Assembly: GCA_003586115.2 (NCBI GenBank)
Contig: QVOM02000119.1
Location: 44,318,742 to 44,382,741, forward strand
Length of the DNA: 64,000 bases
Reading direction: 5' to 3'
Source: Salvator merianae
Taxonomy: Eukaryota; Chordata; Lepidosauria; Squamata; Teiidae
Shown here: piece by piece, positions 10,647 through 22,600 of the stretch
How positions within the stretch are numbered: the stretch's first letter is position 1
Layout of the letters: every line of letters starts with the position of its first letter
Made by a program: the position numbers and the translations under genes
Notes under the pieces: generated by a model
What the model saw: only the letters and a program-made list of their open reading frames with translations
Databases searched by the model: none
Told to the model about the DNA's origin: nothing

Positions 10647-13600
10647 TTACAGAAGCCCCTCCATTTCCTTCATGAAAGCTTCATATACGTCATCCTTGGT
10701 CTGCACAGAAACAGGGGCAGAAGAGCCAGGCTTAGGAGTTGCTTTGGTTATTTGAACAGAAGGTTCATCATCAGGCTTTCTCTGGGTGGAGGCGGTTGCC
10801 CCCTTGTTTTCACGGCGCACGCGCAGAGCCGTAGGCACAAAGCGGGTGATCTCGGCCTTCGGGTTGGTGATTTGTGGCTTGGCACTGATTGTCGCTGTGG
10901 CTTTCTTCTCAATGGTTGCCGCACTGGTATCATCTGCCTTGGGGCGCTGGATCAAACTAGGGGGCGCACTCAGTACCCCAGGATTTGGAATGGGAGCTGG
11001 TGGAAACAACCCAGGAGGAGGTACCAAAGGAGGCCGTAACATGCCTGGACGAGGAGGGGGAATACCTGTACAAAGATAAGGTAGATAGTTCTTTGCTTTT
11101 GTTCAAAGTACAAGGGAAATAAGTTAATTGCAATATTTGGTTCTTGAAACTGCTCTTTCTTAGCACCACTGCATTTCATACATGAACTGCATGCAACTTA
11201 ATACTGTCAAATGCCAGCATGAATCTTAATATTAAAAAAATGGCCATCTTTAATCCCAAATGCCTACTGTAAAATGACAGTATGGTATCATTAAGCATTT
11301 CTGACATTCAATAAATACATAGCTACACGTTTTTTAACTTATTTATATTCCAAACTTTTTGCGCCATCATGCCATCTTATTTAATCACTACTAAAGGAAC
11401 AAAAGGAAACTCACAACTGAAGTCATGTTACCTGGAGGAGCTGGAGGTGGCAGACGAGGTGGAGGACCTCTTGGAGGGGGGCCAGGAGGTAAACCTGGGG
11501 GCGGACCTGGGGGAGGGCCAGGGGGGCGGCCAGGAGGTGGTCCTGGTGGCAAGAGTCGTGGTAAAGGACCCCGCAGCCCGGGCAATCCAGGAGGTCTGAG
11601 AAATGGAGGAGCACCTGAAACCATTCATAGAGATGCAATGGTGAAAATTATTATACAGTGATCTAAGAAAAGTATAAAGGTATCATGGTTTTAAATATAC
11701 ACTCCAACTCAGCCTATGGAAAAGAGCAACTAGATTTCATAAAAATGCTTCACTTTTTATTGAACCATCACATTTATTAAAAAAACCACAAGACACTTGT
11801 GTATCTCAGAGTTGCCAACTCTGGCTAAAAACGCAACCCAATATCAGATACACTTGACTTTTTGTATGGCTACTATCTTGCTATCAATCTTGCTTAAAAG
11901 GCTTAACAAAAAAGAAAATAAATTGATCCTTGTAAGACACACAACATTCCACTTGCAACATTAGCGAGAAGCCTCTGCTGTGAGCTAGCTTAATGAAATA
12001 AGTATCCATTTTCATGAATTCCAGTACAGATGTCAAAGCAAAGACAAGGTTAGGGCTTTTTACCCCTTAGCCAAGTGCTCACCTGGTGGCGGACCAGGAG
12101 GAAGGCCAGTAGGTGGCCCCGGAGGTCTTAAAGGTGGTGCAGGTGGTGGCCCAAGGGGAGGTGGTCCAGGCATGGGAGGAGCTTGGATCTGAGTGGGAGG
12201 AACAGGCTGAGGTGGTGGCTGCTGCTGGGGCTGGGCTGTTTGAGAGGGTGTCGATGTTGTGTCAGCATGGGATTCTTCTGCACTTTGCTGCTGTTGTGTA
12301 TCTTCAGCATCAGAGTCGTCATCATCATCGTCATCCTCTTCTTCAGAATATTCTTCTATCTCCTTGCCTCCCTCAGGGATTTCTTGGCCTGTGGAGAACA
12401 AACACAAGCTTCGTTTTAAGGCAAACATATAGCATCACAGGTTAATAAGAAAGAGTGATTGTGAACTTCATGAAGAGTAGATCATGTTCTTAGAATTAAC
12501 AAAGTGATCTTAACTAACCACATAGGAATTACTTAGTATATTCAAAACTCAATTTTCCCTATCTTAACAGAAAGATGCTACAAACTATTAGCAAACACAC
12601 TGGACATGTAAGTTAAAATGCAAAGCTATCTACAGTACTGCACACATGAACAGACAAGATAAGGCATAATGAGTGTTTTATCAACATAATTGCAAGGTGA
12701 AGAAAACTCAGCAGCTTCAGAATCAAGGTAGGTAAAAAAAGTTGCCTATAGTTCTTTTGAGACATAATCTGTTTCCGCCAGTGTTGCACATAAAGTATTT
12801 ATGAATTTTATGACTTCCATAAAGTCACGCATGTCAACAATGACAATGTGTGACAAAGGGCAAAGACTTAGTCGCATGATACGAGGAAAGCTCAATCCAG
12901 GACTAAGCTATTTCGCTAATCACCTTACCAAACATGCAGGCGAACACCACCAATTACAGATGAACTGGTGCTGTGCTTATCATTTCTGCAGATGTTAGAA
13001 TTTTTAAAAAAACAACACTGACAAACGACCATAATTCAGGCATTACAAACAAACAGGTAAGTCCTGCCTAGCATCTAATGTACTTGGATGTGATAAGGTC
13101 TTCCCAACAAAGCTCTATAGTACAACAAACTTGCTAGCTTTTAAGATGCCATGGGCCTCTGTCTCTATACTAAGCATCTGAGTCTCCATAGCCAAAGACA
13201 GATCTCCAACCAACTATGTTACGTTATGAAATCAATTTGCATTTATAGACAGGAAAATCATCTACATTCTCTCCATTCTGAAGAGTTTGTTTGATGTATT
13301 GTTTGAATAGAGGATATAAAACTCAAAGGTAGTTTAAAGACCAACAGGGACTATATAAGGAGGCATATGAAAGCACACAGTCACTGAACAGTCACAATTT
13401 TTTCTAAGGTATTTTTAAGTCAGATATTTTCAAGGGATTCAACACAAATATGGTACTTGGATTTTCATGACTCTCCCAAACCCAAGGTGCTAAAACTTTT
13501 AAGGTTACAATTACATTAACAGTTAAACTTTCTTTTAAAAATCTTGCTAGCCCTGGTATAAGAATTCCACAAAAAACATGCCTCTAATGTTTTACGTTTT

Positions 13601-16600
13601 ATTCTGTAGAGCAACATTGACTGGCAGTCTTAATGCTCTGGCCAGCAGTAGAGATTCATAAACTTCCCCTATCACGGATAATCAGCTTCCCAAGACCAGA
13701 CTGACAAAACTCTGAAAATATCCAGTAATAAATCCATCCTTTCCAACATCATCTTAATTCAGCCACAGGACTACAAGATTAGGAATTTGGAAACCAGTTA
13801 CTACAGGTTAAATTAAAACACTGCTACAGCACATTCAGCTGATCTGCTAATGGCCATAACCCATTACTTTTGTCTATAAAGCACAAATTTCATCCACAAT
13901 GAAAATCATTGATTAAGGTCTTCTGTGTCTGAATACCTAACACAACAGTTTAACTGTTTAAAACTTGAGGAAAAAATAGATTTGTTTACCAGCCATTCGA
14001 AGCATCATGGCTTGAAGTGGAGTGAGTTCTTTCATATTCTTTTTCTTCTTTCGTGATTTTCCAGGAATGTCAGCAAACCGCACACTATGGCCTGCAGAAA
14101 TAAAAAGTGAAGCCTTGAGTTCATTGTAAAATCTACACAGGATTTCAGATTTGGGAAGAGTTAGAAAATAAACCCCCATCTTTTATTTTATATTGTTAAT
14201 GAGAAGGCCAACCAAAACCTACAGACAGCTGAATCTGGAAAGGCATGAAACGAATCATGATCCCAGGGGAAATGCTACAGACAGCAGTCAGTCATTCAAA
14301 TGGCAATCACTTAGCAAAAATCCTATTCCATGTGCACAAAACCTCTGCATTCTTATTGAAAGACCATTAAAAAAGCTGCCAAAATTGCTCAACAAACCTG
14401 CAGACAGAAGCTTTACTCACATGAAAACGATGCCCTAGACATACTTCTTAACCAAAAGACAATCGTATTTCCTCATCACAAATAGGTATCTTGCAACATG
14501 ATAGATTTAAAATAGTTTCTTTTGACCCAATTTATTTTGCATATCCAAAAACGTTTCTTGATTTATTGCAATCTTTTTGGGAGTCAGGCATGGCCCTCCT
14601 GACAGTAAGGAAAAACTCCCCTCCTTTTAACTAGAAAATATTATTTCAAACTTCACAATACAACACCCTCCATTTTTAAGTTCAGGAAACAGACAATCTG
14701 TCAGTCAATCAATTTTCTCTTGCTCCTTGCAAGACTGTCCATTCTACCTTCCATATGCTGACTGAATCCTGCAGGCTTCTTAAAAAGGATCATTACTCCA
14801 TAAGGACTTGTGTATCTTTTTAACTCCACTTTTGTCTTTCTAAGGTGTCTGCAAAGTGCAGCATCTCATACCCAGTCCCTCTTTGCTGTAGTCTGTAAGC
14901 ATGTGCAACATTAGCATTTCCTCACTGTCTCATTTTCTCTCAAAAGCAACACAGTGACTATTTCCCATAATATATTTTGATTGGCAAGTAATAAAATATC
15001 ACACTATCCAATTAGTGCATTAATAAAAATTTCCCATTGTAATAGAATTGGTGTCATCCCTGCAGTTACTGGGTTTGGCTGTCCAAATATGTCAAGACTA
15101 CTGTGTAGAAGATTTCTAGTAAGAAATATTTTATCAGCTCAAAAGGCCATCTATCAAATTAGGAATTCTTAAATTAACCACTTTCAAAGCAATAAGTTTT
15201 AGGCATGGACCCATTATGTACTAGAACAGAAATAAGGCAACAGGTTATCTTCCAGTCCCTATCCACTTCGACCAACATATACAACAGTACAAGAAGTTGG
15301 GATATGGTAGTCTGGCATCATCTGAATGACATGACATGACATTACTTGCCCACTACAGCCCTCCTGCACTGTGCAAAATATACAGATAACATGTACATTA
15401 GTTTAGAAGCCATCAGCAATTATCTACCACTTGTACAATGCATGGACAAGATCTGATAAGTATAGAGAAGGAAAATAGCAGTTTCAGCTATGTCTTATAT
15501 ATAAAGGCATGTTAAATGTAACTTCATGCTGAAGTACAGTGCTGTGAAAGAGTATCTGCCCCCTTCATGATTTCTATTTTTGCATATTTGTCACAATTGT
15601 TTCAGACATTCAAATAAAATTCAATTCGAGATAAAGACAATCTGAGTAAATACAAAACACAACTTTCAAATGATCATCTACTGAAGGAAAAAAAGCTGTC
15701 CAACATCTGTATCCCAGAACTGGTGCCCTACCAAGATTTCGCAAAGAGCACATCAACAACTCATCCAGGAAGCACAAATGAACCCAAACAAACACCTAAT
15801 GAACTGCAGGCCCTGCTTGCCTCAGATAAGATCAGCATTAATGACTTTGCCTTTAGAAACATGCTGCGGGAAAACGGTATCCATGGGAGCGTTGCATTGC
15901 AAAAACCACTCCTAACCAAGAGGAGCATACACGCTAATGTCACATTTGCCTAAAAACACCTTGATGTCCCCCAAGCTTTTTGGGATAATGTTCTCTGGAC
16001 TGATGATCTCAAGGCAAACCTTTTTGGAAGACACTTGTCCCAATGTATCTGGTATAAAGCTAGCACAGCATTTCACAATAATAATATCATACCAACAGTC
16101 AAATATATGTGACAGGATGGAGATGCTTTGCTGCTTCAGGGCCTAGGCAACTTGCCATAACTGATGGAACCATGAATTATGCTCTCTACCAGAAAATCCT
16201 AAAGATGACCAGAAAATGACCCATCATCAGTTTGTGATCTGAAGCTCAAGCACAATTAGGTTATGTAACAACACAACAATCTGAAGCACAAGAGCGAGTC
16301 CACCTCTGAATGGCTCAAAAGAAGCAAAATCAAGGCCAAGTCAAAGTCCTGACTTGAACCCTATTGAGATGATGTAGCAGGACCTTAAATGGAAAGTTCA
16401 TGCTCACAAGCCCTCCAACATGGCTGAATTAAAATAATTCTGCAAAGAAGAGCAGATCAGAATTCCTCCACAATGATGTGAAAGACTGATCCTCCAGTTA
16501 TCAGAAGTGTTTGGTCACAGCTGATGCTAAAGCTGGCACAAACAGGCATTAAGTTTAGGAGTGCAATTACTTTTCCACATGGGTAATAATAACATTTGGA

Positions 16601-19600
16601 TAACATTTTCCCTTCAATAAATTAAATTATCACTCGAAAGTTGTATTTTGTGTGTATTCGGTTGTCTTTCTCATACTAATTTTGTTTGAAGATCTAAACC
16701 AAAAAAGACAAATATGCAGTAATAGAAGAGTTCAAGAAGGGGCAAATATTTTTTCGTGGCATTGTATGAAGAAAAAAAACCCAAAGTCAAGTGGAATGGC
16801 CATAAAACACAATGGTTCTGAGAAAGGGCCCACCAAAGCACAGCTGATTCAATCAAAACAAACACCAGAAACATTACTATTCTCATCTCTTCCTTTCCAA
16901 AGCCAGGCAGAATGCATACACAACTATATGCCAGAGCAGTTAAGGACAAACACATATCTGACTTATGGTACTTCGGCAGTATTGCAAAATAAAGCTGGAA
17001 GCATCTTGCAGAAGAAGCTTAAAAATACTGTAACACACACACACACACACACACAAAGAGATTCCCATTCAACCTTGCTCTGTGGACTCTTGTCAAGCAA
17101 AATAATTTTAGATTTGAGCACAATTAAAGGGTTAAACAAAATTAGAGCTCATTTTCCCAACCAACTTACCTGATTTCTTTTCTTCACCACCTTCCCTCTC
17201 AGCACTGTCATCATGGTGCATAAAGTCTTCACCTTCGCTATCTGCATCACTTCTATCAGTATCACTGTCATCAGTACTTTCATCATGTTTATCTTGGTCC
17301 ATGTCCTCAGGGTACCCCTCATCCTCACTGGTACTAGAAGCATCTTCATCATGTCCTCGGGGACCTGAGAAGTTCATACACAATGATCCCGAGAAGATCA
17401 TGCAACATTCAGTATGTTCCATTTGTCAACACAAAGGCTTAACCATCTCATCAAAGAGTAAGGACCGTGGCAGGCAGGTTGAAGAAAACACCAGTTTCAG
17501 TCCAGTATGCCAGAAACCATGACTACTACACAGTTAAAAAGGCCAGGAGAGATAGTGGTGAAAATTTATTCCTGAACCGAGTAGAAGTACAACTGAGCAG
17601 ACATAGAACACTTTCATAAAATTTTACTGTGACCCCCCCTCCCACTCATTGTTCCTTGAAAGGCTGACTTCTTCCACCACTCATTTATTTTAACACCACA
17701 CTATTTATAAATGAGCATTCGTCTTAATACGTCTTTATTAGCGCTCTTTATCTGAGCATCTGCCCATCCCTCAAAGGGATACCTCAGCCAGAAAGGTTAA
17801 GAACCATTGGCCTTGGACAAAACAGGCTTTGGACTTGATACCAAGCCAAAGGAATCCTGTTCAAGTGTGGAAGGAGTCATTCTAAATACTGAGCCTATTC
17901 CATTTTTAGACTTTTAAGATGATAATACAGATACACAATCAGATACAAACATTTCAAATACTTGACTGGCTTCCTCAACACCCCACGCATGAATATTTGT
18001 AAAATGATTTCTGTTCTTTAGAGTTCTTCACAATTACATTGGAGCTTTCCTCTCCTCAAACTAATCGGAACTTAAATAAATAAATTTTCAATACACTGCT
18101 ATAAATACTTCTCCTGTTCCACTTAAGCATACCGGGAAAGCTAACAAAAAGTGAGCACAAAATCACCTGACTTCTCCACAAATTGCAGCTTTACTGAGTA
18201 TTGAAAAATATTGGTTTGCTCCCTACAAGGAAACTGAGAATAAAAGAAAACCATTTACCTATTTCTGGGCTGTAAGACACATCTTCCTCTCTTCTCCGTG
18301 GGGCCATGTCAAGGGTGAATCCTACTTTACGACCGTACATCTGCAAGACCTGAGGTGGAGGGGGTCCTGGTGGTGGTCCTGGAGGCTTTCTGCCTGGGGG
18401 TAAGCGAGGAACACCGTGCCCAGGAGGTGGAAGGACAGAAACTGGCCGGACAGGAGGCCTGCAAATAAAGTTATGAAACACAAGGACAGGGATTTTACTT
18501 TTTTTAGTATCAGCAGCCTCAGGTTTGCTGAAAGTTTCACTAACACCCTGGGTCACATACAGTACTAAAACAACTTAGCGTTCTATGCACAAGCCTCAAA
18601 ATCTTACCTTCTTCTGCCTACCATAGCTACAAGGAAACAGAGGCATCTCTTCTGTTTTTAACTAAATATGTAATTTGGGGATACAGTCAAAACAAGAACA
18701 GTATAGCATATTAACCCACATTTATTTGGAGTGCAAAACATGAACAGGAATATGGAAAAGAGCAAAAACTCTGCACAGATAGATCTCCACTAAACCGTAA
18801 TTCTAGAAATCTGGCTATCAACACAGCGCAAACCAGTACTGCAGAGCAAGAAGGGGTCTATGGGCCTCTCTTCTGCATGCTGGTGTAGTTTAAGAGAGGT
18901 TCCGCCCCCTCCTAGTATGTTCTGTCCATACAGGATGGATTATAAACCACGTTAGGGTGCCCAAAATGGTGTCCTGGTTCAGTCTAGTGGCACACTAGGA
19001 AGTAGCATACTGGACCACAGAGGTGGGTAGACAGCACACTTCAGCAGTCGGGTTTACCATGCAACAAGACACAACGCCAAAATGCCCCCCGACCCTGGAA
19101 GCTCCCAAAGTCCGTTTGGAGCATTCAGAGGCACCCTACACTAGTTTGAAGCTGGCATAAGCTTCAAAGCCAATGTGGGGGCTGGCATGGGAACAGATCA
19201 TCCCAATGCAGATGGTCTTGTTCCGCACCAAGACCGCTCTAATCTGAGATAGTGGGTGTACGGAAAAAGCCCAAGACTTTGCCCCTTTCAAACAGGGGGT
19301 GGGTTCGATTCACAGTGGGCTGAACTGTTCAGTTAGATTCAAACTGGTTGAATATGAACCAAATTTGCACATATCTACTCAAGAGTATCAAATTTGAAAA
19401 TTAACAAGTCATTGACCCTATGGGAAAATAGGGTTTAGCAGCGTAAGCATTCCCTCTTTTTCACACACCCTATGCCAGACAGAAAGAAAATGGCTGACTT
19501 GCAATCATGGAACAACGGGGGAAGAAAAGGTTGCAACAGAAGCAGAAAGTGGCCTAGGAGGTTAGAAACAAGAGGATAATGAAATGCAGGAAGGAAGTAA

Positions 19601-22600
19601 AGAATGGAAAACAGCAACTTGCATCTATGTGAGTCACTAAAAAGAAATCCTAAAGTGTTTTTCAACTCATAAATAAGCAAACTACTCGTTATTACAACAA
19701 GGGACATACAGACAGATTCATCAGCAGCCTCATTTAACTATGTAAACTTAATCTGAAAGATGCTGGCTGTCCCATGCCTTGTTTTAATCTACAATTTTAG
19801 AGGTTCATTAACACACAAATTATAGATTACGATTCCAACAATCTCTTACTTTTATTTATTTATTTATTATTTTATTTATTAATTGGATTTATATGCCGCC
19901 CCTCTCCGAAGACTCGGGGCGGCTTACTTACCCATAAGCTGATGTCTTTTTGAGAATGGAGGGGGGCTGTGCTCCAGGTAGAGGTATGTCTTGAATGAGG
20001 ATATTGGAAGGGGCATGAGGCATATCTGGTAGAGGAATGCTCTCTACTTCAACATGCTGAGCATTCTGCAAGAGATTAAATCATCTCTCAGATTAATCTT
20101 CAGAATAAATGTGCATTCCTCTTAGCTCTGCAAGATACTATAATACATTTAAATACGTAAGCAAATATTTTTAGATGCTGTATCCCAATTAACGCTGGAC
20201 AGACAAAACAACAATTACAACAGAAATAAATTTCACACATATTTCATCCAGTGGGCTTAAATCAAGACCCTAATTTCAACATCGACAATGCAAAAGAATG
20301 GATTTCTTTCATAATAATCAGTGTGAAAATGAATGAACAAGCAGTTCTATATGTCTAGAACTTTAAAAAGGAAGGGATACAGCTCCAAAGCCACAACACC
20401 ATAGTAAGACCATAAGGTAAGCTAAAAACCCAAATCTCGGACAAACTAGACACTTAATTGTGGAACCAATGACCACTATGAAGAGTTCTACCAATTTCTC
20501 CTGGCTGCATCAGTGTTTATCAGCTGTTGTTTGGGACCTTTTCACCTAGATCAGCTTCCTGCAGTAACCTGCTAATTGTGTATCTTCACTATAAACATAT
20601 ATTTAAAAGCACCTAAATCTGCTTATTTTTTTTCTTGCCTTCCATTTCTTTTTGAAATGCATCAGAAACTACAAGTCATTACAAGAGGCTTGTTTTTATT
20701 TTAAAAGTGTGATATCTAATATAGAAATACTGATAATAATTATTAGACACATAAAGTTGTGAATCACTTATTGTCATTTACCTTTCCAAGATTGATATGT
20801 ATCAATTTTACCCTGCTGTATTAAGGAAGGCAGAATAACCCATTCTATCATCTCATCTGAGACCAACTGTCATCTGTGTATACCCTCCTCCCAATTCTTT
20901 CCATTCCAGCTGGTACTCATATTAACAATATTGTTTAAAATAACTGATCTCATCTTTTCATCTGTTTCTCCCCTATTCTAAGTTTATGTGTAAGAACTTT
21001 TAAAATCACCTCTGTACTATGCTTACTAAATTTTAATTACTTCCTGTCACAAATTGAAATGCTATGGCATTTTTAGCACACAGTGACAGACGGCCCAATT
21101 CATTCTCAGAAACATCTGTGTTCTTCAACATGCACTAGATGCCTGTAGCACTGTAGTAACTTGGAATGGCATAGCTGGCAATTACCTCTACAGTGCACTT
21201 TTGCTATGTAATGGACATGTTTGGGAAATCATATTTTAACAATTATGTAGAAGTGAAATTGCACTTTAGAAGACCGTTATGCAGGAGAAACAACTAGATT
21301 TTTTTCAAAAATCAAACTTGATTCAGTATGGCATCTGTAATACATGAATTCTACAACAGGCCTCTGATATGTTTGTTGATCCAGATAAGAGTGAATAGAG
21401 AAGGTGTTCTCTAGAAACCTAATTCAATTAATTTCTCCACATTTCCTAGCCTCAAGTCACAAACCGTATGGGAAGTGCTTCAGAAGAGCGAAACTCCCAC
21501 TCTCCTGTATTTAACAGTTAACTCTACCACTATGACAGACCACTGTCAGGAAGATGCATGCTGTATGTGTTCAAACTGACCTTGTGCGCTCTATGCATAC
21601 ACACAAAATACAGAAAAATATTAAAACTATGCTATTATAGCTGGATGAGGGAAAATACCTTTACAGCATCGAAGTACTGACTGAGCTGAGATCTCTTCTG
21701 CTCGTATTCCAATTCTAGCTTACGCAGCTCCTTGTAGATGTCTGGATTCTCCTTCTCATACAGCCGCAGAATACGCTCAAAGGTCTCACGCAGTTTCTTA
21801 CGCTTGTCCTTTAGTACTTTCTCATTGAGCTGTGGTTGCTGTACTGGGTTAAACTCTGGTTGAGCATTTGCAAGATTAGGACAATATAAAGCAAGGAAGA
21901 GATTTATGAGGAAAAAGTCAGTAAGTCATTATCTTCCTTATTCCTACATTTAAAAACAAATATTATGTATGTACACAAAAGTATATTTTCTCCAGACCGG
22001 CAATTCTTCCCTTCCTACTATATTTTCTGAACAGTCCGCTGCATTTCTTCTTTGAAGATCTCATAACTGAGATAAATCCCAATACAGCTGCAAAATTACT
22101 AACTAGGATTAATAATTTGTAACATCTAACCTATATTGGAAATTTTCTGCTGACTGGTTCTCAGTTTCTCAGCACAATTTGATGCTCTGCGCTTACTTTT
22201 AAATAGTAACAGGTACTCTTATGTTGGGAGCAGGCATTTGGCTTGAAAGAACCATTCTGTAAAAGACAAGCAGGATTTTAAAAAGTATTTGCTGTATACT
22301 CCTGTCACCCTGAAGCAAGACAAATAGTAGGTAAATGAGATAAGAAGAGAAAGGCCTCACATACTTTATACTAAATTTGGAAGGGAAAAATTTTCTCAGC
22401 AGACATGTACAGAACAGTTCAACGTAAGACCAATAAGAGGTTTCTGAACGCACCAAATGCCCTATAGGTGAAACAAGGAGAATGGCTTGGCTGTCCCACA
22501 CCACCAGGAACACTGAGGGTTTTTGAATTTTTTCTCCAGCTCAGGATAATTTTTCTTAAAAAAATCAATTCATGTTTTAATTCTTAGCTGAGGGTACCTG

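Noticed and set aside
11391..11661. Gly-rich and other overlapping frames around a WBP11 exon
   Set aside because: They are other-frame readings of the proline-rich WBP11 exon 11432-11614.
12113..12445. 110-codon plus-strand frame
   Set aside because: Antisense shadow of WBP11 exon 12083-12388.
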